A stretch of 11,041 nt of DNA from UBA2197 sp034370465 (GTDB taxonomy: Bacteria; Desulfobacterota; Desulfuromonadia; Desulfuromonadales; UBA2197): assembly GCA_034370465.1 (NCBI GenBank), contig JAXMLA010000280.1, forward strand, positions 1 to 11,041, read 5' to 3'. The translations under genes were made by a program, and so were the position numbers. The notes under the pieces were generated by a model. That model saw only the letters and a list, made by a program, of their open reading frames with translations. It had not been told where the DNA came from and did not search any database. Within the stretch, counting starts at the first letter, position 1. Each line of letters starts with the position of its first letter. Below are positions 1 to 7,075 of the stretch, in pieces.

Positions 1-30
1 TTCCTGTATCTGGCCAAATTACTGCGCTGA
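1..30 (+). CDS. possible 3' end of an upstream + strand gene (partial)
   Basis: Reading from base 1 gives nine codons (FLYLAKLLR) and then TGA at 28-30. The other two forward frames look less like protein: one is rich in Cys and Trp, and the other runs through the hairpin at 51-89. The hairpin starts 20 nt after this stop and has a T-run on its right side, as expected for the terminator of a gene ending here. With only nine residues no family can be named, and the reading could be chance. Confidence 0.35.
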   Translation, partial: FLYLAKLLR

Positions 31-50
31 ACAACGTTGAATTTTTAATC

Positions 51-89
51 AAAACGGCCCGGCAGAGGATCTCTCTGGCGGGCCGTTTT
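51..89. terminator. bidirectional intrinsic terminator between convergent genes
   Basis: The arms 51-61 (AAAACGGCCCG) and 79-89 (CGGGCCGTTTT) are perfect inverted repeats of 11 bp. After one mismatch (62/78) the stem continues with 63-67 pairing to 73-77. The GC-rich core is flanked by A-run and T-run, so the transcript ends in a U-run from either strand: TTTT on the + strand, and TTTTGATTAAAAATT on the minus strand. It sits 21 nt beyond the stop of the minus-strand phosphorylase gene and 20 nt beyond the putative + strand stop at 30. Confidence 0.85.
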
Positions 90-110
90 GTCAGTAAAGG
101 TCAATTGTCA

Positions 111-1817
111 CTAGTGGATATAAGCCTCGGTCACATAGCGCCGCATCATCGAGTGGGTGTTAAAGTAATAAGCATTTTTGCCGATCGCATTCTTCATTAA
201 TCGAATCCAGCCGGGACGATCATTGTAGTACAAGGGGATAATCAGCTTTTCCAGTTTATGATAAAGGTCGAGCGCGTCTTCGGCATCATGATTACGATCC
301 GGGGCGGTGCTGCTGGATGCTGAGCCGATCGACCAGCCTGTCACCCCTTCGATATGCCCCTCCAGCCACCAGCCATCGAGAATACTGAAGTTCGGCACAC
401 CGTTCAGCGCGGCCTTCATACCGCTGGTACCGGACGCTTCCAGCGGCCGCATCGGCGTGTTGAGCCACAGATCAACGCCGGGGATCATCTTGCTGGCAAT
501 CTCCATATTGTAATTTTCCAGATAGACCGCGCGCACCATCCCGCCCAGAGCATGGGTCCCTTCGATAATCCGCCGGATCATCTCTTTCCCGGCCGCATCA
601 TGCGGGTGGGCTTTGCCGCTGAAGATGAGCTGCAAGCGGCCGGCGCCGATCTTAAGCAGGCGATTGATGTCGCGGAAGATCAAGTCGCCGCGTTTATAGG
701 CAGTGGCTCGGCGGGCAAAACCGATCGTCAGGATCTCGGGATCGAGAGTAATGCCGGTCTCTTCTTCGACATACTGAAAAAGGAAGGATTTAGCCCCGTA
801 ATGGGCATCCCAGAGCTCTTCATCGGGGACGGAATCGATGCGGACTAAAACTTCCGGCTCATTCGCCCAACCGGGGAGATGATCGTTATAAAGATTGACG
901 AAGAAGGGAGAGGCCCAGGTAAAGGGGTGTATGCCATTGGTGATGGCGTGAATCTTAAAACCGGGGAAGATGGCGGTGGAGACTTCGCGGTGTCTCTTGG
1001 CAACCCCATTGACAAAGCCGCTGAGTTTCAAGGCGAGTACGGTCAGATTAAGTTCTTCGTTGCCGCCAAACTGCTTGAGAACGTCGAGGGGGACAAGGGG
1101 GCCGAGCACCTGTTCGACCAAGGGATAAGGAAAATGGTCGTGTCCGGTGGCTCCCGGAGTATGGGTGGTAAAGACACATTGTTCGGCAACTTTCTGCTGA
1201 TTCCAAGGGATTTCATCATTGAGCTTGTTATGGCGGTAGGTCTCGTTGAGAAGTTCGAGGGTTAAAAGGGCGGCGTGACCTTCGTTCATGTGATATTTGC
1301 GGATCAGAAAGCCGAGGGCGGCGAGGATACGATAACCGCCGATGCCGAGGACAATCTCCTGCTTGAGACGATAAGTAAGGTCACCGCCGTAAAGGTGATC
1401 GGTGATCCCTTGATCTTCTTCGGCATTGCCAGGAATGTTGGTATCGAGAAAGATGACCGGGACGACACCGCCATTAGGGCTCTTGACGCGATAGAGCCAG
1501 GCCTGGACTTTGACATCGCGATTTTCGATAGTCACCAGGGTTTTGACCGGCAAGAGTTCGAGACGCTTTTCCGGACTCCACGGCAAGGGATAAGCACTTT
1601 GCGTTCCATCCGCCGCAATCTTCTGAGTGAAATAACCCTTGCGACTGACCAGGGTCACACCGATCATCGGCAGGTTAAGATCGGCGGCGCTCTTGATTGT
1701 GTCACCAGCCAAAACCCCGAGCCCGCCGCTATAGGTCGGAATATCGTTGGTGATGCCGATCTCCATGGTAAAGTAGGCGATACGCGGTTCTTTGGTAAAG
1801 GTTTGCCAGTTCAGCAT
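111..1817 (-). CDS. glgP: alpha-glucan (glycogen/starch) phosphorylase, short form
   Basis: This is a GT35-family phosphorylase of 568 aa. Members release glucose 1-phosphate from the non-reducing ends of glycogen or other alpha-1,4-glucans using phosphate and a pyridoxal phosphate cofactor, in the cytoplasm. Family blocks are in order: SGGLGVLAGD (about 30-39), YGGDLTYRLKQE (about 143-154), YHMNEGHA (about 175-182), TTHTPGATGHD (about 217-227), TNGIHPFTW (293-301), RRATAYKR (369-376), and EASGTSGMK near 460-468, where K468 aligns with the PLP-binding lysine. The ATG at 1817 is preferred because AGAGAGG lies 5 nt upstream; an in-frame ATG 19 codons earlier (1874) has no such site and lies between the promoter elements. 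The protein is much shorter than the 800-aa enzymes of animals or E. coli and begins directly at the catalytic region, as in the short bacterial/archaeal branch. It is monocistronic and ends before the terminator at 51-89. Whether it prefers glycogen or maltodextrin cannot be told. Confidence 0.9.
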   Translation of the reverse strand: MLNWQTFTKEPRIAYFTMEIGITNDIPTYSGGLGVLAGDTIKSAADLNLPMIGVTLVSRKGYFTQKIAADGTQSAYPLPWSPEKRLELLPVKTLVTIENRDVKVQAWLYRVKSPNGGVVPVIFLDTNIPGNAEEDQGITDHLYGGDLTYRLKQEIVLGIGGYRILAALGFLIRKYHMNEGHAALLTLELLNETYRHNKLNDEIPWNQQKVAEQCVFTTHTPGATGHDHFPYPLVEQVLGPLVPLDVLKQFGGNEELNLTVLALKLSGFVNGVAKRHREVSTAIFPGFKIHAITNGIHPFTWASPFFVNLYNDHLPGWANEPEVLVRIDSVPDEELWDAHYGAKSFLFQYVEEETGITLDPEILTIGFARRATAYKRGDLIFRDINRLLKIGAGRLQLIFSGKAHPHDAAGKEMIRRIIEGTHALGGMVRAVYLENYNMEIASKMIPGVDLWLNTPMRPLEASGTSGMKAALNGVPNFSILDGWWLEGHIEGVTGWSIGSASSSTAPDRNHDAEDALDLYHKLEKLIIPLYYNDRPGWIRLMKNAIGKNAYYFNTHSMMRRYVTEAYIH

Positions 1818-1863
1818 CGCGACCTCTCTCGGGTTATGTACAAGACTTCTTGGAAACGGGGTT

Positions 1864-1894
1864 ATTATACACATATTTTTATTGGAGCTTGCAA
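1864..1894 (-). promoter_or_regulatory. sigma70-type promoter of the glucan phosphorylase gene
   Basis: On the minus strand a perfect -10 TATAAT lies at 1869-1864 and TTGCAA, a fair -35, lies at 1894-1889. The spacer is 19 nt, slightly longer than optimal. Transcription would start near 1857, leaving a leader of about 40 nt. That leader contains the short inverted repeat CAAGA-CT-TCTTG (1841-1852) and the ribosome binding site. Confidence 0.6.
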
Positions 1895-1903
1895 TAGCTG
1901 ATA

Positions 1904-1921
1904 AAAATCGCCAAAATCGCC
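1904..1921. repeat. tandem 9-bp repeat upstream of the phosphorylase promoter
   Basis: AAAATCGCC occurs twice back to back (1904-1912 and 1913-1921) in the divergent gap. Seen from the phosphorylase gene it begins 9 nt upstream of the -35 element and is centred near -55, where activators often bind. It could equally be a site for the + strand ATPase gene, or chance in a short A-rich stretch. Confidence 0.4.
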
Positions 1922-1954
1922 TGCGTTGATTGTTTTTTCGACTAAGGAACTCCC

Positions 1955-3538
1955 ATGTATCTCGATTTTTATGGATTAACCGATAAACCCTTTTCGATTA
2001 CACCGAATCCACGCTATCTCTTTTTGAGTAAGCACCACCGCGAGGTCTTTGCCCATCTCCTCTTCGGCATTCGTCGCCATGCCGGCTTTATCGAGGTCAC
2101 CGGAGAAGTCGGAACCGGCAAGACTACGGTACTGCGTACGCTCTTTCTCGAACTCGAACAGGAAGAAGCGCGGATCGCTTATATCTTTAATCCCTGCCTG
2201 TCGGTACCGGATCTGTTGCGCACGGTTAACCGGGAATTCGGTCTCGAACATCAGGCGTCGCCACCGGAACTCCATGCCGCCCTGAATACTTTTTTACTGC
2301 AGGAGAATGCCGCGGGACGGACGGTTGTTCTGGTGATCGATGAAGCGCAGAACCTGGCCATCGATGTTCTCGAACAGATCCGCCTCCTCTCGAATCTTGA
2401 AACCGAAACCGACAAGCTCATTCAGATTGTGCTGGTCGGGCAGCCGGAACTCGGCGCCCTGCTCGAAAAGCAGGAGTTACGCCAACTCAGTCAGCGGATT
2501 ACCGTGCGTTACCATTTGCAGGCGATGGATGCTGAGGATACTGCCGCCTACATTGAGCATCGCCTGGGTATTGCCGGTTGGAATCGCGGCCACATCTTTA
2601 CTGCGGCGGCGATAAAAAAGATTTATCAACTCACGCAGGGCAATCCTCGCATGATTAATGTTCTGTGTGATCGCGCCCTGCTCATCGGCTATGCCGATAA
2701 CATCGAACGGATCGATCTCCCGGAGATCCGCCGTGCAAGTCAAGAAGTGCGCCGTTATCAGAAGAGACTTTCTTTTTCTCCTGCACTGTTGTGGTTGCTC
2801 CTGATTATTCCCTTCTTTGCCCTGACTCTCTGGGCGCTGCCCCGTGCGGAAAAAGCCCCGGTTCCGGAAAGAACCATCCTGGTCAAACCCGAGGTCGATC
2901 CTTTTACGGATGAAATCCTCCCGCTTCTGCGCCAAACTCCGACAGAGGTGAACCGTCAGCATGTCGTCAACTCACTTTTATCCCTATGGGGAGGGCAGCC
3001 GGTTGTAGCGGCGGCAACGCTGGAAGAAACACTCAATCTGAGCCGGGATCAAAAAATGACCGTGGCGCGTTTGCAGGGTGATCTTCACGCTCTTTTGCAG
3101 CTGCGCCTCCCCTTGATCCTCGAAGTTATCGATGCTGCGGAGCTGCGCTACCTCCTTGTCACCGGACAGACAGCAGGCGGAGTGATGGTGGCGGTGGAGA
3201 ATGGCCGGACAGTGACGATTTCACCGGCTCAGCTTGCGCCGTACTGGAAAAATCGCGCTTATCTCCTTTGGAAGAATCCTTTGGACTTACCGCTCGGGCA
3301 AGGGCCCTTCCAAAAGGCTCGGGAGATTGTGGCCTTACAGTCGCTCCTCAATAGTGTTGGCAAGAATGTCCCGAGGAGCGGTCATTATGACGACCTCACC
3401 AGCGCCGCAATCCGGACTTTCCAGGATGAGCAGCAACTTCCGGTCGATGGTATCGCCGGTATGCAGACCCTGATCGCTCTTTATCGGGAAAGTCGTCTCT
3501 ACGGCTACCCCATTCTATTGACCGGGGGAGACCAATGA
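1955..3538 (+). CDS. ExeA/GspA-like AAA ATPase with peptidoglycan-binding domain
   Basis: This 527-aa inner-membrane protein resembles ExeA (GspA). With GspB, ExeA uses ATP and peptidoglycan contact to assemble the type II secretion secretin. The AAA domain has Walker A GEVGTGKT (50-57), Walker B VVLVIDEAQ (124-132), a sensor strand IVLVGQPEL (158-166), and NPRMIN (230-235) as the sensor-2 region. One hydrophobic segment (about 276-294) would cross the membrane. The region 330-440 resembles the C39-peptidase-like part of ExeA proteins but contains no cysteine, so it cannot be an active cysteine peptidase. Residues about 454-510 form a PG_binding_1 repeat (ALQSLL..., DGIAGMQTL). AAGGA lies 6 nt before the ATG. 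The stop overlaps the next start (ATGA), so the pair is translationally coupled. The length matches Aeromonas ExeA. No gspC-M genes are in view, so the secretin it serves is unknown. Confidence 0.85.
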   Translation: MYLDFYGLTDKPFSITPNPRYLFLSKHHREVFAHLLFGIRRHAGFIEVTGEVGTGKTTVLRTLFLELEQEEARIAYIFNPCLSVPDLLRTVNREFGLEHQASPPELHAALNTFLLQENAAGRTVVLVIDEAQNLAIDVLEQIRLLSNLETETDKLIQIVLVGQPELGALLEKQELRQLSQRITVRYHLQAMDAEDTAAYIEHRLGIAGWNRGHIFTAAAIKKIYQLTQGNPRMINVLCDRALLIGYADNIERIDLPEIRRASQEVRRYQKRLSFSPALLWLLLIIPFFALTLWALPRAEKAPVPERTILVKPEVDPFTDEILPLLRQTPTEVNRQHVVNSLLSLWGGQPVVAAATLEETLNLSRDQKMTVARLQGDLHALLQLRLPLILEVIDAAELRYLLVTGQTAGGVMVAVENGRTVTISPAQLAPYWKNRAYLLWKNPLDLPLGQGPFQKAREIVALQSLLNSVGKNVPRSGHYDDLTSAAIRTFQDEQQLPVDGIAGMQTLIALYRESRLYGYPILLTGGDQ

Positions 3539-4167
3539 GTTCGATTCTTAAAGCCCTGCGGCGTTTAGAGCAAGAGCGGGCGCGTAAAAGTCCGGTAGCG
3601 CCGGAGATTGCTGCCAGCCTCTTGCGTCATAACCCGCAACGCTCCTCGACCCCACGCTGGCTCTGGCCAACGACCTTCGCAGTGGTCGGCTTGCTGTTAG
3701 CGGCAGCTCTGTGGTTCTGGCGACCGGTACCGCAAATCATCGCGCTCCCCCCGACAGCGGCGCCCCTCGCCACCACAAAGTCAGCAGGGCAGGGCGGAGA
3801 GTTGATTATTGAAGAAGTCATCGACCAAAGGAAGCCGATTCTGCTCCCGCCTCCGACTCCCGCTGTTGCGACCAGGGCACTCCCCTCCGCAAAAGGCGAT
3901 CAGCCGGTGGCGCTGCTTGCAAGCAAAAGTTTGCCGCCGGCCCAGGCAAACAAAGCGACACCTGCCGTTATCGAGGAACGACAACGCCCGGTCGTCTCCG
4001 CGATTGCCTGGCAGGACGATAGTGCGGCGCGCATGGCGGTGGTGGATGGACTGCCGGTGATGACCAATGAGTTTGTCGGCAACGTCAAAGTTCAAGAAAT
4101 CCAGCGCGATCGTATTGTCTTTGCTGAGGGAGACACTCTCTTTACCGTCTATGTCGATGCGCAATAA
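3535..4167 (+). CDS. gspB: GspB-like secretion assembly protein
   Basis: The 210-aa protein starts with MSSILKALRRLEQERARK, the typical cytoplasmic N-terminus of GspB/ExeB. A membrane segment follows (about 45-62), then a long Pro/Ala-rich periplasmic linker (about 65-150). The C-terminal domain (about 152-208, with VSAIAWQDD, AVVDG and RDRIVF) matches the periplasmic GspB domain. GspB is the partner of ExeA in placing the secretin through the peptidoglycan. The start codon overlaps the ATPase stop by 4 nt, and GGGGGAG lies 4 nt upstream. No convincing terminator follows, so some read-through into pheA is possible. The family call is firm from the two ends; the linker is not informative. Confidence 0.85.
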   Translation: MSSILKALRRLEQERARKSPVAPEIAASLLRHNPQRSSTPRWLWPTTFAVVGLLLAAALWFWRPVPQIIALPPTAAPLATTKSAGQGGELIIEEVIDQRKPILLPPPTPAVATRALPSAKGDQPVALLASKSLPPAQANKATPAVIEERQRPVVSAIAWQDDSAARMAVVDGLPVMTNEFVGNVKVQEIQRDRIVFAEGDTLFTVYVDAQ

Positions 4168-4191
4168 AATGAATCTAACTTGTTCACTTTC

Positions 4192-4220
4192 TTGATTTTT
4201 ATCCGGGGATAAACTATCTT
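4192..4220 (+). promoter_or_regulatory. pheA operon promoter with operator-like inverted repeat in the spacer
   Basis: TTGATT (-35, 4192-4197) and TATCTT (-10, 4215-4220) are 17 nt apart, the best spacing for sigma70. The spacer is almost wholly a perfect inverted repeat: TTTATCC (4198-4204), GG, then GGATAAA (4207-4213). Such a placement would let a bound dimer block RNA polymerase. Transcription would start near 4227, leaving a leader of about 26 nt, too short for a leader-peptide attenuator. The identity of any regulator is unknown. Confidence 0.55.
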
Positions 4221-4252
4221 CATGCACCATTTTTGACCGGTTGGAGGTATGA

Positions 4253-5338
4253 ATGACGACAAAGAGTCTGGACGAACTGCGCAACGAGATCGACGCTGTC
4301 GATAACGCCATCCTCGACCTGCTCAACCAACGGGCGCAGTGGGCGATCGAAGTCGGCAAGGCCAAATCAGGTGGCGCGCTGGATTTTTATATCCCGGCGC
4401 GGGAACGGGCCATCTTTGATCGCCTTTCGGCTGCCAATCACGGACCTTTCCCGCAAGAAGGGATTCGCCGCGTCTGGCGGGAGATTATCTCCGCTTCCCT
4501 TTCTCTCGAACATCCGATGAAGGTCGTTTTTTTGGGACCGCAGGCAACCAATACCCATGTTGCTGCCATGCGTCAATTCGGCTATTCCGCGCAACTCATC
4601 CCCGAGAAGAGTGTCTCGGCGGTCTTCGAGGATGTCAGTCGCGGCCGTGCTGATTTCGGCGTTGTGCCGGTGGAAAACTCGACCGAAGGAGTGGTTGCCC
4701 ACACCTTGGATATGTTCATGGTCACCGACTTGGTGATCAATGCCGAAATTAAATTGGCGATTTCCCATGATCTCCTTTCCCTCTCTGGTCGGCTCGAAGA
4801 GGTTACCCGCGTCGTCTCCCATCCCCAGGCTTTAGCGCAGTGCCGGCACTGGCTGGAAGAAAATCTCCCCGATATCCCTTTGGTCGACGTTGCCAGTACC
4901 GCCCGCGCAGCGCAGATGGCGGCGGAAGACGGTTCGGTCGCGGCGGTGGCGAGCGAAATGGCGGCAACGCTGTACGGGGTGCAGGTCGTTAAACATAAGA
5001 TCGAGGATAACCCCAACAACTTTACGCGCTTTCTGGTCATCGGCAAGAAATCACCACCGCGCACCGGCCATGATAAGACCTCGGTGATGTTCAGCGTCCG
5101 CGATGAACCCGGTATCCTTTACAAGATGCTTGAACCCTTTAATCGCCGAGACATCAATCTTTCAAAGATCGAGAGCCGGCCGATGAAGAGCAAAGCCTGG
5201 GAATACATCTTCTTCCTGGATATCGACGGGCACATTGAGGAAGAGAATGTCCGGGGCGCCATCGAGGATTTGAAGGGGTACTGTCAACTCTTCAAGGTTC
5301 TCGGTTCTTATCAAAAAGCGGATCAGGAAAAGAAATGA
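4253..5338 (+). CDS. pheA: bifunctional chorismate mutase / prephenate dehydratase (P-protein)
   Basis: This 361-aa cytoplasmic enzyme turns chorismate into prephenate and then phenylpyruvate, the precursor of phenylalanine. Residues 1-88 are an AroQ-type mutase; R10, R27, K38, R50 and E51 line up with the active-site residues R11, R28, K39, R51 and E52 of E. coli PheA. Residues about 90-265 are the dehydratase, with GPQATNTH (95-102), VPVENSTEGVV (138-148), SHPQAL (189-194) and the catalytic TRF motif in NNFTRF (255-260). Residues about 277-352 form an ACT domain with ESRP (307-310), the phenylalanine-binding motif, and GILY in place of the usual GAL motif; feedback inhibition by Phe is therefore likely. 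GGAGG lies 5 nt before the ATG. An ATG at 4249 is out of frame. It is the first gene of the aromatic operon and overlaps the next gene by 4 nt. Confidence 0.95.
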   Translation: MTTKSLDELRNEIDAVDNAILDLLNQRAQWAIEVGKAKSGGALDFYIPARERAIFDRLSAANHGPFPQEGIRRVWREIISASLSLEHPMKVVFLGPQATNTHVAAMRQFGYSAQLIPEKSVSAVFEDVSRGRADFGVVPVENSTEGVVAHTLDMFMVTDLVINAEIKLAISHDLLSLSGRLEEVTRVVSHPQALAQCRHWLEENLPDIPLVDVASTARAAQMAAEDGSVAAVASEMAATLYGVQVVKHKIEDNPNNFTRFLVIGKKSPPRTGHDKTSVMFSVRDEPGILYKMLEPFNRRDINLSKIESRPMKSKAWEYIFFLDIDGHIEEENVRGAIEDLKGYCQLFKVLGSYQKADQEKK

Positions 5339-6189
5339 GGTCATTCTGCCTCTTCTTCTTTGTCTTGACCCTGCTGGCTTCGCCGGCAATGGCTGACTCG
5401 GCGGTCGAATTGCAGATTCTGCAGGAATTCTTTTCACCAGCCGGGGTCGTAAACCGTTCCCTCCATCTGACCGTTGCGGCCCAGGAAGAATTTTCCCGGC
5501 GAGCGATGGTCGGGGTCTATCTCCCCAAGGACGCCACGGTGAGCTTCCGCCTGCTGGTTGAAAGTGAAACCACCGCTATTTACGAAGCTGTCGTTGATCG
5601 CGCCGACACTGCGGAGATGTGGAGCGCCTTCTTTCAACGGGGCGTTCTTGGTAGTAAACTTGACCTGATCAAGTCGTTGCATATCCCCCCTTATCTTGCG
5701 GCTGTGGAGTATCAACGCCTCCGGACGCAATCCGGGCGGAGTGCCGTACAGGAGATGCGTTTAATCCAATTGCAGCGACTCTTTATGTCCACAGAGACCT
5801 TCAAGGAGTATTTTCAGCAGAACCAAATCATCTTCGCAGCCATTGCACGTTTGGTCGAAACCGGCAAGATGGAAGAAGCTGAAGCCGCTGCCAAAGCGGC
5901 GGCACTGGTCGGTGTGCGTCTTTATGGTACCAGCAAGAGTGATGGAGAGATGACTCGGCTTGTCAGTGCTGCCGACGGTAAGGGTACGGAAAAGGGGAGT
6001 GACCTCGGCAGTGAAGTGCGGGTCAGTGCCTTCCTTGATAGTGTTTTTGGTCTCCTTCATCTCCCGCCCGGAATGAGCCCCCCGCCGATGTCGCCGCAGG
6101 ATTACATCTTTATCGAAGCCCTTGGCGAAAACTGGTACCTCTTCCGGAATATTGCCGCAGAACCGTTGAAGGAAAAGGCCGCCGCATGA
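5335..6189 (+). CDS. uncharacterised exported protein within the pheA-tyrA operon
   Basis: I do not recognise this 284-aa protein. The N-terminus is a clear Sec signal peptide: a short basic start (MR), a hydrophobic core (about 4-16), and SPAMA before D21, so signal peptidase I would cut after A20. There is no lipobox. The mature part of about 264 aa has no other membrane segment and no cysteine. It includes a likely beta-rich stretch (about 23-90), a long Gln/Glu/Ala-rich helical part (about 124-197), a hydrophilic Gly/Lys/Ser stretch (about 199-228), a Pro/Met-rich loop (LPPGMSPPPMSP, 243-254) and a final block near IEALGENWYLFRN. It overlaps pheA by 4 nt and tyrA by 4 nt, and AGGA lies 6 nt before the start. 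Codon use looks like its neighbours. A periplasmic protein in a cytoplasmic pathway operon is odd; its role cannot be inferred from the location. Confidence 0.85.
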   Translation: MRSFCLFFFVLTLLASPAMADSAVELQILQEFFSPAGVVNRSLHLTVAAQEEFSRRAMVGVYLPKDATVSFRLLVESETTAIYEAVVDRADTAEMWSAFFQRGVLGSKLDLIKSLHIPPYLAAVEYQRLRTQSGRSAVQEMRLIQLQRLFMSTETFKEYFQQNQIIFAAIARLVETGKMEEAEAAAKAAALVGVRLYGTSKSDGEMTRLVSAADGKGTEKGSDLGSEVRVSAFLDSVFGLLHLPPGMSPPPMSPQDYIFIEALGENWYLFRNIAAEPLKEKAAA

Positions 6190-7052
6190 ATGGTCCTCTG
6201 CATATTCCGGTTGTCGCGATCGTCGGGGTCGGCTTGATTGGCGGTTCTCTTGCTCTCGCCCTTAAGGAGGCCGGCGTCGCTGGTCATATCCTCGGTTTCG
6301 ATCTCGATCCGCACAACCTCGCGCAGGCTTTGCAGCTCGGTATTATCGATTACGCTTGTGACGGACCCAAAGAGCTTGCGGAAGCTGATTTGATCTTTCT
6401 TGCCACCCCGGTGCTGGCGATGCCGGCCGCCCTCACGGCAATCGCTCCCTACCTGAAGTCAGGCGCCATCCTCACCGACGGCGGTAGTGTCAAGGCTGCG
6501 GTCATCGCCGCTCTGGAACCGCTGTTGCCGCCGACGCTGCGTTATGTCCCCGGCCACCCGATCTCCGGTACCGAGCGCAGTGGTGCCACGGCGGCCTTTG
6601 CGTCTCTTTATCGCGGCAAACGCTGTATCCTTACCCCGACCAAGCGCAGTGACCCGCAGGCCCTCGCCCTGGTGACGGCTCTCTGGCAGGCAGTCGGCAG
6701 CGAGGTGATGCTCATGGATGCGGAGAAGCACGACCGGATCCTTGCCGCCATCAGTCATCTGCCGCATATGGTCGCTTATGCCCTGGTCAATGCTGTCGGC
6801 GCTTATGACCGTTACGAAGAGAATATCCTCCTGTACTCCGCCGGTGGTTTTCGGGATTTTACCCGGATTGCTTCCTCGGATCCGACGATGTGGCGGGATA
6901 TCGCTTTGACCAATCGGGAAGCTCTGCTGGAGATGATCGAACGCTTTGAAGCCGATCTCGCCGGACTGAAAGAAGCGATCCGGACGGCGGACGCTGCGAC
7001 TCTGCACGACTACTTTTTACGTTCAAAACTCAATCGCGACGCCATTCTGTAA
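6186..7052 (+). CDS. tyrA: prephenate dehydrogenase
   Basis: The 288-aa cytoplasmic enzyme oxidatively decarboxylates prephenate (or possibly arogenate) on the way to tyrosine. The N-terminal Rossmann fold has VAIVGVGLIGGS (10-21). The acidic residue D39 at the end of the second strand favours NAD+ over NADP+. Family motifs follow: DGGSVK (98-103), GHPISGTERSG (123-133), HDRILAAISHLPH (182-194) holding the catalytic-type histidines, and GGFRDFTRIASSDP (220-233). The protein ends with the dimerisation helices. It has neither an ACT domain nor a fused chorismate mutase, so ACT-type tyrosine feedback is not expected. The start overlaps the preceding stop (ATGA), and AAAAGG lies 7 nt upstream. 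aroA follows after 23 nt. Cyclohexadienyl dehydrogenase is an alternative name, because prephenate and arogenate specificity cannot be told from sequence. Confidence 0.93.
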   Translation: MNGPLHIPVVAIVGVGLIGGSLALALKEAGVAGHILGFDLDPHNLAQALQLGIIDYACDGPKELAEADLIFLATPVLAMPAALTAIAPYLKSGAILTDGGSVKAAVIAALEPLLPPTLRYVPGHPISGTERSGATAAFASLYRGKRCILTPTKRSDPQALALVTALWQAVGSEVMLMDAEKHDRILAAISHLPHMVAYALVNAVGAYDRYEENILLYSAGGFRDFTRIASSDPTMWRDIALTNREALLEMIERFEADLAGLKEAIRTADAATLHDYFLRSKLNRDAIL

Positions 7053-7075
7053 TCAATCAAGGTCTTGAGGTGAAC

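Noticed and set aside
1841..1852. Short dyad CAAGA-CT-TCTTG in the phosphorylase leader considered as an operator
   Set aside because: Five-base arms are common by chance, and nothing else supports a binding site.
1275..1901. 208-codon open frame on the + strand opposite the phosphorylase gene
   Set aside because: The minus strand carries unmistakable GT35 motifs over the same bases. The + strand translation shows no family features and lacks a convincing start; it is a mirror of codon bias.
4169..4195. Eight-codon frame before pheA considered as an attenuator leader peptide
   Set aside because: It contains no phenylalanine codons, lies upstream of the predicted transcription start, and no alternative hairpins with a T-run follow.
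3781..4365. 194-codon minus-strand frame across gspB and the start of pheA
   Set aside because: It crosses a good promoter and ribosome binding site for pheA and opposes two recognised genes.
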